64,000 nucleotides of DNA from positions 310,001 through 374,000 of the forward strand of contig CP063167.1 of assembly GCA_016806145.1 (NCBI GenBank). The letters are read 5' to 3'. This stretch comes from Variovorax paradoxus. GTDB taxonomy: Bacteria; Pseudomonadota; Gammaproteobacteria; Burkholderiales; Burkholderiaceae_C. Each line of letters starts with the position of its first letter. Within the stretch, counting starts at the first letter, position 1. Below the pieces are notes generated by a model. It worked only from the letters and a program-made list of their open reading frames with translations, did not search any database and was not told the DNA's origin. The position numbers were made by a program, and so were the translations under genes. Of the stretch, positions 44,248-53,206 are shown in pieces.

Positions 44248-45288
44248 TCAGACGATGCGCCCGAACCACAGCACCGACAGCCCCGCGCCCGTGATCGCGA
44301 GCAGCGCCGACAGCAGCGCCAGCAGGCCCGAGAGCTCGTTCTCGCGCGGCTGCACCTGCACGCGCGAGCCGAGCTTCTCGTAGACGCCGTGCAGCGCCTC
44401 GGCGGTGCCGGCATGGTGGTACTCGCCGCCGGTCATGCGCGCCACCTCGCGCAAGGTGGGCTCGTCGAGCTTCATGTAGATCGCCATGCCGTCGGGCGCG
44501 GCGATGTCGCCGTCTAGGGTGCCCATGCCGATCACGTAGACGCGCACGCCGCGGTCGGCCGCCATCTTCGCGGCCTCGAGCGTGTCGATGCCGGTGGTGC
44601 GGCGGCCGTCGCTCAGCAGGATGATCGCGGCGGCGTCGTAGGAGCCGGGCGCCACCGGCGTGATCTGGCGCGGCGGCGGCTTCGCCTTGTCGTCCAGGCT
44701 GCGCCCGCGCGGCGCGCTGCCGCCGAAGGTCATCTCGCCGAGACTGATGTTGTCCTGCGGGAACAGCTCGGCCAGGCACAGCACGATCGCGTCGCCGACC
44801 GCGGTGCCCATCTGCATCTGGAAGGCGTCGATGCTGGCCGCGAGCGCGTCGCGGTCGAGCGTGGCGCGCTGCGCGACCTGGCTGCTGCCGGCGAAGGTGA
44901 CGAGGCCGACCTCGATGCGCCGCGGCAGCTCGCGCAGGAAGGACTTGGCCGCCGCCTGCGCGGCCTCGAGCCGGGTCGGCTTGACGTCGCTCACGCGCAT
45001 GCTCAGCGAGACGTCCATCGCCAGCATGATCGAGGTGCGCGCCCACGGCAGCGGCACGCGCGCCACCGGCCGCGCCGCGGCGAACAGCAGGCCGGCGCAG
45101 GCCAGCAGGAACAGCGCGGGCGGCAGGTGCCGGCGCCAGCCGCGCCGCAGCGTCGCGGCGCCCTCGGTCTGCAGCCGGCCGTAGCGCAGGGCCAGCCGGC
45201 CACGGCGCCGCAGCAGCCAGGCATAGGCCAGCGGCAGCGGCGCGAGCGCCAGCAGGAACCAGAGGTAACCGGGCCACAGGAAGGACAT
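44248..45288 (-). CDS. VWA-domain membrane protein, BatA-like
   Basis: A 346-residue protein. Transmembrane helices at about 5-25 and 55-75 are followed by a von Willebrand A domain (about 90-300) with an intact metal-binding site: MLAMDVSLSMRVSD (DxSxS), a threonine in QMGTAVGDAI and ILLSDGRRTTG. A last helix is at about 320-342. BatA proteins usually lie with MoxR ATPase and BatB in stress or metal-related operons. Here the gene is alone, without moxR, so the partner must be elsewhere. The start at 45288 puts the first helix right after the Met. Confidence 0.87.
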   Translation of the reverse strand: MSFLWPGYLWFLLALAPLPLAYAWLLRRRGRLALRYGRLQTEGAATLRRGWRRHLPPALFLLACAGLLFAAARPVARVPLPWARTSIMLAMDVSLSMRVSDVKPTRLEAAQAAAKSFLRELPRRIEVGLVTFAGSSQVAQRATLDRDALAASIDAFQMQMGTAVGDAIVLCLAELFPQDNISLGEMTFGGSAPRGRSLDDKAKPPPRQITPVAPGSYDAAAIILLSDGRRTTGIDTLEAAKMAADRGVRVYVIGMGTLDGDIAAPDGMAIYMKLDEPTLREVARMTGGEYHHAGTAEALHGVYEKLGSRVQVQPRENELSGLLALLSALLAITGAGLSVLWFGRIV

Positions 45289-45516
45289 CGGCGCTGCCTT
45301 GGAGGTGGAGGATGCGGATCGGCCGTACGCCGGTGCATCCGCAAGCATCGTGCCCATGAAGCCGCGCCCGCGCAATCGGCCGCCCGGCCAGTCCCTGCAT
45401 TGATGCGGGGCTCTTATCAGTGGGGCGGCTGCATTTCATTGGACCGCGCCAGAGGCGCCGGGGATCATCCTGCCCCGAAGCGCGCCGCGCCGCGGCGCCT
45501 CGCCAGGAGACCCCCG

Positions 45517-46026
45517 ATGAGCGCACGCACGCTGCTGACCTCGATGTTCCGCTACAAGGCCTGGGCCGACGAGGGCCTGTTCGCCGGCCTGCTGGCCGCG
45601 CGGGGCCGGCTGCCCGACGACGACCTCGAGGCGGCCTGGGCCACCCTCGACCACGCCCATGCGGTCGACGGCATCTTCAGGGCCCATCTCGAGGGCCGGC
45701 CCCACGGCTACGGCGGCACCCATTCGCCCGAGCGGCTCGCACCGGGCCACCTGCTGCAGGCGGTGCGCGACAACGACCGCTGGTTCCTCGCGCACGTGCA
45801 GGCGATCGGCGACGACGAGCTGGCTGCCCCCCTCGCCTTCGACTTCACCGATGGCTCGGCCGGCCGCATGTCGCGCGAGGAGATGCTGGGCCACGTGATC
45901 GCGCATGGCGGCTACCACCGTGGCGAGGTCGGGGAGATCCTTACGCGCCACACGGGTTCGTCGCCGCGCGACACCTTCACGGCCTACCTGCACGAGGCGG
46001 AACCGGCGCGCCGGCTGCGCGCGTAG
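45517..46026 (+). CDS. DinB-family metal-binding protein
   Basis: A 169-residue four-helix-bundle protein. The three-histidine metal site of DinB/YfiT proteins is visible: His in ATLDHAHAVDGIF near residue 47 and two in GHVIAHGGYHRGEVGEIL near 128-133. Members include thiol-dependent S-transferases and isomerases that use bacillithiol, mycothiol or glutathione. AGGAGA precedes the ATG by about 6 bases. It is divergent from the VWA gene across a 228-base gap in which I see no clear element. Confidence 0.87.
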   Translation: MSARTLLTSMFRYKAWADEGLFAGLLAARGRLPDDDLEAAWATLDHAHAVDGIFRAHLEGRPHGYGGTHSPERLAPGHLLQAVRDNDRWFLAHVQAIGDDELAAPLAFDFTDGSAGRMSREEMLGHVIAHGGYHRGEVGEILTRHTGSSPRDTFTAYLHEAEPARRLRA

Positions 46027-46092
46027 CGCTTTCCCTCTTTTCTCCGCGACACCCGCACCCGCGGGTTGGCACGGATTTGGCTTCCTGCATGG

Positions 46093-46128
46093 ATTGTGCA
46101 CAATTTCTTTTGAAGAGCGCACAATTGT
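46093..46128. promoter_or_regulatory. Candidate GntR operator pair before the PotD-like/allantoinase operon
   Basis: ATTGTGCACAAT at 46093-46104 is a perfect 12-bp palindrome. A second palindromic half-repeat, CGCACAATTGTTG with ACAATTGT at its core (46121-46128), follows about 20 bases on. Both carry the TTGTnnACAA-like shape seen for GntR/FCD regulators. They lie 70-105 bases before the first gene of an operon that encodes a GntR protein. Confidence 0.45.
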
Positions 46129-46197
46129 TGGGCTGACTGGCGGCTGCCACGGCCTTCCATCCACCCATTTGGGGCATCCGCCCCCAAGGACATGCAG

Positions 46198-47238
46198 ATG
46201 AATCGCTCAGCATCCGGCCTCTCGCGCCGCGCCTTCGGGCAGGGACTCCTCGCCGCCTCCACGCTGGCCGCGCCGGCCTGGGTGCGCGCCCAGGGCAAGG
46301 GCCGCGAACTCGTGGTCGGCGGCGCGGGCAGCCACAAGGCCTTCCTCGATCCGCTGATCCCGGTGTTCGAGAAGCAGACCGGCTGCAAGGTGATCTTCGA
46401 GGGCACGCGCTCGCTCGTGAACCTCGAGAAGATGGTCAACAACAAGGGCCGCCAGTACATGTCGGTGGTGCTGATGGACGATCCGGTGATGATCCCGGCC
46501 GTCAAGGAAGGCGTGCTGGAGCCGCTCACCGCCCGCGACATCCCCAGCCTCGCGAAGCTCAAGCCCGGCACGGTCCACATGGACGGCATGTGGGCCAACT
46601 ACATGCAGTCGACCACCGGCGTGGCGGTCAATACGGCCAAGCTCAAGCAAATGCCGTCGTACGCGGCGCTGTGGGAGCCGGCCAACAAGGGCAAGGTGGT
46701 GATCCCCTCGCTGCAGAACACCGAGGGCCTGTCGATGTTCCTGGTGGCGGCCGCGCTCGAGACCGGCAAGCCGATGAAGGACGCGCAGTACCAGCCCGAG
46801 GCCGCCTTCCGCAAGCTCAAGGCGCTCAAGCCCAACCTGCTGACCGTCTACACCCAGCTGCCGCAGGCGCTGAACCTGCTCGAGCAGGGCGAGGCCACGG
46901 CCATCGCGGGCATGATCGGATTCAACGCCTTCGACCGCAAGGCCAAGGGCGCGCCGATCGACTTCGTGCTGCCGAAGGAAGGCGGCATGGCCATGCCGAC
47001 CGGCATTGCCAAGGTCAGGGGCGGCCCGCAGGCCGACCTCGCCAACGCCTTCGTCGAAGCGATGCTCGGCGCCTGGCAGCAGCAGATCGCCGAGATCTCG
47101 CTCGCCATGCCCACCAACACCGGCGTGGCCGCGCCGGCCGGCCTGCCCAAGGGCGAGGTGTTCATTCCCGACTGGGCCTACATCGCCGAGAACCGCAAGG
47201 CCTGGGTCGAGCGCTGGGACCGCGAGATGGCGCTGTGA
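46198..47238 (+). CDS. ABC substrate-binding protein, PotD/iron-type (SBP_bac), Tat-exported
   Basis: A 346-residue periplasmic binding protein. The signal peptide has a twin-arginine motif, SRRAFGQGLLAAS, so the protein is probably exported folded by Tat. The mature part starts near GKGRELVVGGAGSHKAFLDP. Similar proteins import polyamines, thiamine, iron or small nitrogen compounds. ATG 46198 was preferred over ATG 46192, because AAGGA lies 7 bases before the former and only one before the latter. First gene of a seven-gene operon ending with PuuE-like, GntR and racemase-like genes. Confidence 0.9.
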   Translation: MNRSASGLSRRAFGQGLLAASTLAAPAWVRAQGKGRELVVGGAGSHKAFLDPLIPVFEKQTGCKVIFEGTRSLVNLEKMVNNKGRQYMSVVLMDDPVMIPAVKEGVLEPLTARDIPSLAKLKPGTVHMDGMWANYMQSTTGVAVNTAKLKQMPSYAALWEPANKGKVVIPSLQNTEGLSMFLVAAALETGKPMKDAQYQPEAAFRKLKALKPNLLTVYTQLPQALNLLEQGEATAIAGMIGFNAFDRKAKGAPIDFVLPKEGGMAMPTGIAKVRGGPQADLANAFVEAMLGAWQQQIAEISLAMPTNTGVAAPAGLPKGEVFIPDWAYIAENRKAWVERWDREMAL

Positions 47239-47248
47239 GGCGCGTCGC

Positions 47249-48340
47249 ATGAGCACCCTCGAACTGAGCGGGATCGTCAAGCGCTACGGCGCGCAGACGG
47301 TCGTGGACGGGCTGGACCTGCGGGTGGGTTCCGGCGAATTCGTGTCGCTGCTCGGCCCCTCGGGCTGCGGCAAGACCACGCTGCTGCGCATCGTCGCCGG
47401 GCTCGCGTCGTGCGACGCCGGCACGGTGCGCGTGGGCGGCAGCGACGTGACCGCGCTGCCCGCGCACCAGCGCAACATCGGCGTGGTGTTCCAGAGCTAT
47501 GCGCTGTTCCCGCACCTCACGGTCAGCGAGAACATCGCCTTCGGCCTCAAGGCCCGCGGCACGCCGCGCGCCGAGCTCGCGCAGGCCGTGGACGCGGCGC
47601 TGCGCTCGGTGCGGCTCGCGGCGCTCGCGGACCGGCCGATCTCGGCGCTGTCGGGCGGCCAGCAGCAACGCGTGGCGGTGGCGCGCGCGATCGCCACGCG
47701 GCCGCGGCTGATCCTGCTCGACGAGCCGCTGTCGGCGCTCGACCGCAAGCTGCGCGAGACCATGCAGGTCGAGCTGCGCCAGATCCTGCGCGACGCGGGC
47801 ATGACGGCTATCTTCGTCACGCACGACCAGGAAGAGGCGCTCGTGATGTCCGACCGCATCGCGGTGATGAACCGCGGCGCGATCGAGCAGCTCGACGCGC
47901 CCGAGCACATCTACGGCCAGCCGCGCACCGAGTTCGCGCTCAACTTCGTGGGCCTCTCTTCGCAATGGCGCGGCACGCTCGACGGCGCGCGCGTGCGCAC
48001 CGCCTGCGGCGAGATCGAGGTGCCCACCGAGCGCGCACGCGACGTCGGCGCGGGCGGCCTGCGCCACGAGGTGCTGGTGGGCGTGCGCCCCGAGCGGCTG
48101 CGCGCCTCGCGCGATCCGCAGCCCGCGGCCGCGGGCATGAACCGGCTGTCGCTGGTGGTGAGCCAGACCGTCTATCGCGGCGCCAACCGGCTGGTCTACT
48201 TCAGCGCACCGGGCGGCGGCGCGACGCTGCTCGCGGAATTCCCGGCCCACGACGACCTGGCGCCGCGCCCCGGCGAGACGCTGTCGGTGCAATGGCCGGT
48301 GGCCGACACGCTGCTGTTCGCGGCCGAGGCGGCGCCATGA
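47249..48340 (+). CDS. ABC importer ATPase, PotA-like
   Basis: A 363-residue nucleotide-binding protein. Walker A is GPSGCGKTT (about 35-43), the signature LSGGQQQRVAVARA, Walker B LILLDEPLSALD, and the switch His is in FVTHDQEEAL. A C-terminal TOBE domain (about 255-360) has GVRPERLRA, as in PotA/UgpC-type importers, where it may sense the substrate or regulators. The start lies 10 bases after the binding-protein stop, and the stop overlaps the first permease (ATGA). Confidence 0.94.
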   Translation: MSTLELSGIVKRYGAQTVVDGLDLRVGSGEFVSLLGPSGCGKTTLLRIVAGLASCDAGTVRVGGSDVTALPAHQRNIGVVFQSYALFPHLTVSENIAFGLKARGTPRAELAQAVDAALRSVRLAALADRPISALSGGQQQRVAVARAIATRPRLILLDEPLSALDRKLRETMQVELRQILRDAGMTAIFVTHDQEEALVMSDRIAVMNRGAIEQLDAPEHIYGQPRTEFALNFVGLSSQWRGTLDGARVRTACGEIEVPTERARDVGAGGLRHEVLVGVRPERLRASRDPQPAAAGMNRLSLVVSQTVYRGANRLVYFSAPGGGATLLAEFPAHDDLAPRPGETLSVQWPVADTLLFAAEAAP

Positions 48341-49203
48341 GCGGCACCATGCGCCGCGCCGAAGGATCGCCGGGCTGGCTCGCCGTGCCGGGCGCGGGCT
48401 ACCTCGTGCTGCTGTTCGTGCTGCCGCTGGCCGCGCTGCTGGCCACCAGCTTCCAGGGCGAACAGGGCGGCTTCTCGCTCGCGGGCTACGCGCGCTTCGC
48501 GACCGACCCCTTCAGCGCCGTCGTGGTCTGGAACACGCTGAAGATCGCGCTGCTCGTCACGCTGCTGTGCCTCTTGATCGGCTACCCGGTGGGCTTCGCG
48601 ATGGCGCGCGCCTCGCTGCCGGTGCAGGGGCTGATGTTCCTCGCGCTGATCCTGCCGCTGTCGGTGGGCGTGGTGGTCAAGAGCTTCGCCTGGACCATCC
48701 TGCTGCGCAGCAACGGCCTGGTCAACCAGGTGCTGCTGGGCCTGGGGCTGGTCGACGAGCCGGCGCGGCTGCTGTTCAACGAGCGCGGGCTGGTGATCGC
48801 CGCGGTGCACGTCTTCCTTCCCTTCATGGTGCTGCCGGTGTTCACGGTGGCGCGCCAGATCGACTCGCGCCTGGCCGAGGCCGCCGCCACGCTGGGCGCT
48901 GCGCCGCTGCATGCCTTCGTGCGCGTGACCTGGCCGCTGTCGCTGCCGGGCGTGGTGGCGGGCTCGGCCTTCGTGTTCTCGATGGCGGTGTCGATGTACG
49001 TGATCCCCGCGCTGCTGGTGGGCGACCGCTACCAGACGCTGCCCGCGCTGCTGGCGCGCGCCTACCTGTTCATGCGCGATCGGCAGTCGGGCTCGACGCT
49101 GGCGGTGATCCTGCTGGCGATTGCGGTGGCGGTGGTGGTGGGCAGCACGCTGCTCACGCGCCGGCTGCAGGTGCGCGCGCAGCCACAAGGAGCCACGACA
49201 TGA
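48337..49203 (+). CDS. ABC importer permease, PotB-like
   Basis: A 288-residue permease with about six helices and the EAA loop EAAATLGAAPLHAFVRVTWP near residue 190. It is like PotB/YdcU, which form the first half of spermidine- or iron-type channels. It overlaps the ATPase stop and the second permease start, so all three are translationally coupled. Confidence 0.93.
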   Translation: MSGTMRRAEGSPGWLAVPGAGYLVLLFVLPLAALLATSFQGEQGGFSLAGYARFATDPFSAVVVWNTLKIALLVTLLCLLIGYPVGFAMARASLPVQGLMFLALILPLSVGVVVKSFAWTILLRSNGLVNQVLLGLGLVDEPARLLFNERGLVIAAVHVFLPFMVLPVFTVARQIDSRLAEAAATLGAAPLHAFVRVTWPLSLPGVVAGSAFVFSMAVSMYVIPALLVGDRYQTLPALLARAYLFMRDRQSGSTLAVILLAIAVAVVVGSTLLTRRLQVRAQPQGATT

Positions 49204-49994
49204 GCGCGCGCTGGAACCGCATCGCGGGCGGGCTGCTGATGGCGGCGACCGCGGTCTTCATGCTCGCGCCGCTGGTGGTGGTGGTGCTGGTCTCGTTCAG
49301 CCCGTCGCCGGTGTTCAACCTGCCCGAGGGCCAGTGGTCGCTGCGCTGGTACCGCGCGATGCTGGCCAAGGACGGCCTGGCCGACACCGTGCTGCTGTCG
49401 GCCGCGGTGGCCGCGGGCGCGACGCTCGCGGCGCTGGTGCTCGGCACGCTGTGCGCGATCGCGATCGAGCAGGGGCGCTTCCGCGGCCGCGAGGCGCTGC
49501 TGGCCTTCCTGGTCTCGCCGCTGATGATGCCGGGGCTGGTGATCGGCGTGGCGCTGCTGCAGGCCTTCCGCGCGGTCGGGCTGGCCAACGTGTTCTGGAG
49601 CCTGCTGATCGGGCACGTGGTGATCACCCTGCCCTACGTCACGCGCACGGTGCATGCGAGCCTGGCGCTGTTCGACACCCGGCTGCTCGAGGCGGCGCAG
49701 ACCCTGGGGCTGTCGCGCCCGCGCGCGCTGCTGCAGGTGATGGTGCCCGCGCTGGCGCCGGCCTTCCTGACCTCGGGGCTGTTCGCCTTCCTGGCCTCGA
49801 TGGACAACTACCCGATCTCGATCTTCCTGACCGACGCGCGCAGCAAGACGCTGCCGATCGAGATCCTGCACTACCTGGAGGAGTCGCCCGACCCCACCAT
49901 CGCCGCCATCTCGGCCTGCCTGATCCTGCTCGCCGCCGTGGTGCTCTTCATCGCCGAAAGGCTGGTCGGCCTGCGCCGGCTGGCCCAGTTCTGA
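49200..49994 (+). CDS. ABC importer permease, PotC-like
   Basis: A 264-residue permease with six predicted helices and the EAA loop EAAQTLGLSRPRALLQVMVP near residue 165. The PotC/YdcV pattern FLASMDNYPISIFLTDARSKTLP follows. It completes the PotABCD-like importer. The stop is separated by only 2 bases from the PuuE-like gene, which ties transport to hydrolysis of the imported compound. Confidence 0.93.
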   Translation: MSARWNRIAGGLLMAATAVFMLAPLVVVVLVSFSPSPVFNLPEGQWSLRWYRAMLAKDGLADTVLLSAAVAAGATLAALVLGTLCAIAIEQGRFRGREALLAFLVSPLMMPGLVIGVALLQAFRAVGLANVFWSLLIGHVVITLPYVTRTVHASLALFDTRLLEAAQTLGLSRPRALLQVMVPALAPAFLTSGLFAFLASMDNYPISIFLTDARSKTLPIEILHYLEESPDPTIAAISACLILLAAVVLFIAERLVGLRRLAQF

Positions 49995-49996
49995 CC

Positions 49997-50926
49997 ATGG
50001 CCGATTCTTCATCCCCTGCTTCCATCACGGCGCCCGCGCGCGACTTCATCGGCTACGGCCGCGACCTGCCCGCCGTGCGCTGGCCCGAGGCAGCGCGCGT
50101 GGCCGTTTCCTTCGTCGTCAACTTCGAGGAGGGCGCGGAGTTCTCCATGACCGACGGCGACAGCCGCAACGAGGCCATCTACGAGGTGATCGACGGCCAG
50201 CCGGTGCCCGACCGCTGCATCGACAGCCACTTCGAGTACGGCACGCGCGTGGCCTACTGGCGCATCGCCGACCTGTTCGAGCGGCATGGCGGGCACTTCA
50301 CGCTCAGCGCCTGCGGCCGCGCGGTCGAGCGCTCGCCATGGCTGGCGCGGCATGCGTCGCAGGCCGGCCACGAGGTCTCGGCGCACGGCTGGCGCTGGGA
50401 GCGCGGCATCGACCTCACGCTCGACGAGGAGCGGCTGGCCATCGACCGCTGCTGCACCGCGATCGAGGCCGCCACCGGGCGCCGCCCCGTGGGCTGGCAC
50501 ACGCGCTCCAACCCGAGCCCGCACACGCGCCGCCTGCTGGTGGAGCGCGGCTTCCTCTACGACAGCGACGCCTACAACGACGACACGCCCTACCGCGTGG
50601 CGGTCGACGGCCGGCCGCACCTCGTGCTGCCCTATGCTTTCGACACCAACGACATGCAGTTCCAGAACACCCAGCGCTTCGATACCGGCGACGCCTTCGC
50701 CGACTATGTCTGTGCCGCCTACGACTGGCTGTGGCGCGAGGGCGGCCACGCGCCGCGCATGCTGTCGGTGGGCCTGCACCTGCGCATGATCGGCCGGCCC
50801 GGGCGCATCGGCGCGCTCGAGCGCATCCTGCGCCACCTCCACGACAAGGGCGGTGCCTGGGTGACCAGCCGCGAGCGCATCGCCCGCCACTGGCTGGCGC
50901 ACGCCGGCGAGGGCAGCACCGCATGA
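49997..50926 (+). CDS. PuuE-type allantoinase / polysaccharide-deacetylase-fold amidohydrolase
   Basis: A 309-residue NodB-fold hydrolase. It has the PuuE features: length about 308, VSFVVNFEEGAEFSMTDGDS near residue 38-57, SHFEYGTRVAYWRI near 78, GHEVSAHGWRWE near 125 and PVGWHTRSNPSPHTRRLL near 165. PuuE opens the hydantoin ring of allantoin to allantoate in purine breakdown. Close relatives act on other cyclic ureides, so the substrate could be allantoin or a hydantoin. It sits with an importer, a GntR regulator and a member of the hydantoin/allantoin racemase family. Confidence 0.85.
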   Translation: MADSSSPASITAPARDFIGYGRDLPAVRWPEAARVAVSFVVNFEEGAEFSMTDGDSRNEAIYEVIDGQPVPDRCIDSHFEYGTRVAYWRIADLFERHGGHFTLSACGRAVERSPWLARHASQAGHEVSAHGWRWERGIDLTLDEERLAIDRCCTAIEAATGRRPVGWHTRSNPSPHTRRLLVERGFLYDSDAYNDDTPYRVAVDGRPHLVLPYAFDTNDMQFQNTQRFDTGDAFADYVCAAYDWLWREGGHAPRMLSVGLHLRMIGRPGRIGALERILRHLHDKGGAWVTSRERIARHWLAHAGEGSTA

Positions 50927-51633
50927 AGGAACGCGAGGACGCGGTCTACGACACGCTCTCGCGCGCGCTGCTGGCCGGCGCGCTGGCGCCCGGCGCGCCG
51001 CTGCGCGAGACCGCGCTGGCCGAGGTCTTCGGCGTGAGCCGCGAGCGCATCCGCAAGATATTGCTGCGGCTGGGCACCAACCGGCTGATCGAGATGATCC
51101 CGAACCGCGGCGCCTTCGTGGCCGCGCCCTCGCTCGAGCAGGCGCGCTCGATCTACGACGCGCGCCGCATCCTCGAGGGCGGCATCGTCGCGCACCTGGC
51201 GCAGAACGCGGGCGCCGAGGCGCTGCGCCGCCTCGACGAGCACATGGAGCGCGAGCAGGCCGCGCTGGCCGAGGGCGACCGCGCCACCTCGGTGCGGCTG
51301 TCGGCCGACTTCCACATGATCCTGGCCGAGGCCACGGGCAACACCTTCATCCTGCAGCAGATGCAGGAGCTGGTGAGCCGGACCTCGATGCTGGTGGCGA
51401 TGTACGAGGCGCCGCATTCGGCGCAATGCGCCTGCGACGAGCACCGCGACATCTTCACCTCGCTGCTCAAGGGCGACGGCGGCGGTGCCGCGCGCGCGAT
51501 GCGCTCGCACCTGTCGCTGGTCGAGACCCGGCTGCGCCCCGGCGCGGCCGCGCCCTCGCAGGACGTGGTGGGCGTGCTGCTGCGCATGTGGACGGGACAG
51601 CGCGCCGCGCAATCCACGGACGAAGGGCGATGA
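50923..51633 (+). CDS. GntR-family regulator with FCD ligand domain
   Basis: A 236-residue regulator. The N-terminal winged helix has RETALAEVFGVSRERIRKIL, and the FCD domain begins about residue 75 (ARSIYDARRILEGGIV). Metal-binding residues of FCD proteins can be placed: Asp in LSADFHMIL, His in that segment and in DEHRDIF, and a late His in MRSHLSLVE. It overlaps the PuuE-like gene stop and is followed by the racemase-like gene (ATGA). It probably represses its own operon from the palindromes at 46093. Confidence 0.9.
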   Translation: MKEREDAVYDTLSRALLAGALAPGAPLRETALAEVFGVSRERIRKILLRLGTNRLIEMIPNRGAFVAAPSLEQARSIYDARRILEGGIVAHLAQNAGAEALRRLDEHMEREQAALAEGDRATSVRLSADFHMILAEATGNTFILQQMQELVSRTSMLVAMYEAPHSAQCACDEHRDIFTSLLKGDGGGAARAMRSHLSLVETRLRPGAAAPSQDVVGVLLRMWTGQRAAQSTDEGR

Positions 51634-52283
51634 GCGAGGCCACGCTGCTGGTGCTCAACCCGAACACCAGCGAGGCGATGACCGAGGCTGTCGTCTCGGC
51701 CGCCCGCGCGCTGCTGCCGCCGGGTATGAAGGCCATCGGCTGGACCGCCTCCGCCGGCCCGCCGGTGATCAAGGACCGGCCGAGCTACGACGCGGCAACG
51801 GCCACCATGCCTGCGCTGCTGGCCGAGGCGCCGCGCGCCGACGCCATCCTGCTGGCCTGCTTCGGCGACCCCGGGCTGGCGCTGCTGCGCGAGCGCGCCG
51901 GCGTGCCCGTGACCGGCCTCGCGGAGGCCGCCATCCTGGCCGCGCGACAACGCGGCGAGCGCTTCGCGATCCTCACCGCGGGCGCGGCCTGGGTGCCGAT
52001 CCTCACCGACTGCGTGGCGGCCGGCGGCGCGGCGCACCTGCTGGCGGGCGTGTTCGCGCTCGATGGCGACGGCGCGGCGCTGCGGGCCGATCCCGAGCGC
52101 TTCCGCGCGCAGGTGCGCGCGCTGTCGGTCCAGGCGCGCGCGGCCGGTGCGCGGCGGCTGATACCGGGCGGCGCGGCCTTCGAAGGACTGCGCTTCGACT
52201 GGGCCGAGGGCCTGGCGGTGGACTGGCCGGTGGAGGCCGCCGTGACGCTGCTCGCTCGCGCACTGCCCAAGCCCCCGGCCTGA
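51630..52283 (+). CDS. Asp/Glu/hydantoin racemase family protein lacking the second catalytic Cys
   Basis: A 217-residue protein. The N-terminal LLVLNPNTSEAMTEAVVSAA and the first active-site Cys77 (ILLACFGDPGLALL) are typical of allantoin and hydantoin racemases. The second cysteine, expected in an LGCAG motif near residue 181, is replaced: the segment reads RLIPGGAAF, with Gly181 at the Cys position. The two-base racemase mechanism needs both thiols, so this protein may isomerise, decarboxylate or bind instead. It is the last gene of the importer-PuuE operon and overlaps the GntR stop. Confidence 0.8.
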   Translation: MSEATLLVLNPNTSEAMTEAVVSAARALLPPGMKAIGWTASAGPPVIKDRPSYDAATATMPALLAEAPRADAILLACFGDPGLALLRERAGVPVTGLAEAAILAARQRGERFAILTAGAAWVPILTDCVAAGGAAHLLAGVFALDGDGAALRADPERFRAQVRALSVQARAAGARRLIPGGAAFEGLRFDWAEGLAVDWPVEAAVTLLARALPKPPA

Positions 52284-52449
52284 GCCTCGGGCCGGCGCGA
52301 GCGGGTTGGATTTCGATACAAATTCCCGCCCTGCCCGCCGGCCCGCACCGCCCCTGGCGAAACGCCGTCCGCGCCACTGCCAGCGACCCCGGTCCCGGGA
52401 TTCCCCCGAGGGTCGGCGGTGTAGACTGCCGGGTTTTTCCGACTCTGGC

Positions 52450-53196
52450 ATGGCGCACGCTCCACAGCGCACAGGTTTCCGCACAGATTTCAGTGGCTCG
52501 GCGCTCGTCCGCTTGCTTTCCCGACTGACCGATGGCGACATCCGCGAATCCGAACAGGCTTCGGCGGACCGGCTGAGCCAATGGTTCGGCTGGACCGACG
52601 CGATCTCGCTGTCGGCCGCCCTCAACGGCACGCCGGCCAGCCTGCCGCCGGCCCCGCGGGGTTCGGTGCGTGCCGATGAAAGCGAATGCGCGCGCGTGCG
52701 CGCCGCGCTGGCCCAGGCGATCGCCGAGGACAGCAGCTTCGCGCCCGCCAAGGCACGCCCGGCCGCGGCCACGGCAGGCACCGAAGCGCCGCCGCCCGAC
52801 TTCGCGCCGATGCGCCAGCGCTACCTCGCGCGGCAGCAGGCGATGGAGACGGCCATCGGCCCGCTGCGCGGCCGGCTGCGCGCGCGGCTCGCGGCCGGTT
52901 CGCACGACATGGCACGGCTCGCCGCCGTCGACGTGGTGATGGAACAGGTGCTGGGCGCGCGCGAACGCAGCCTGCTGGCGAGCGTGCCGACGGCGCTCGA
53001 GAAGCGCTTCGCGCGGCTGCGCAAGGCCCGCCAGGACGAGGAAACGGGCGCGGAAGACAACGCCGCCGGCGGCCATGCCGACTGGCTCGCGGTCTTCCGC
53101 AAGGACATCCAGGACGTGCTGCAGGCCGAACTGGACTTTCGATTTCAACCGGTCGACGGGCTGCTCGAAGCCCTGCGCACCGGTCACAAGGGCTGA
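52450..53196 (+). CDS. DUF3348 protein of the motor-like cluster
   Basis: A 248-residue cytoplasmic protein without signal peptide or membrane helix. It matches the Burkholderiales family DUF3348: LVRLLSRLTDGDIRESEQ near residue 20, a helical basic middle (RQRYLARQQAMETAIGPLR) and a C-terminal VFRKDIQDVLQAELDFRFQPVDGLL. It is largely alpha-helical. No catalytic motif can be recognised. First gene of a four-gene cluster; the MotA-like gene starts 10 bases after its stop. A possible promoter -10 (TAGACT near 52422) lies just upstream, with no clear -35. Confidence 0.75.
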   Translation: MAHAPQRTGFRTDFSGSALVRLLSRLTDGDIRESEQASADRLSQWFGWTDAISLSAALNGTPASLPPAPRGSVRADESECARVRAALAQAIAEDSSFAPAKARPAAATAGTEAPPPDFAPMRQRYLARQQAMETAIGPLRGRLRARLAAGSHDMARLAAVDVVMEQVLGARERSLLASVPTALEKRFARLRKARQDEETGAEDNAAGGHADWLAVFRKDIQDVLQAELDFRFQPVDGLLEALRTGHKG

Positions 53197-53206
53197 CTGG
53201 ATACAC

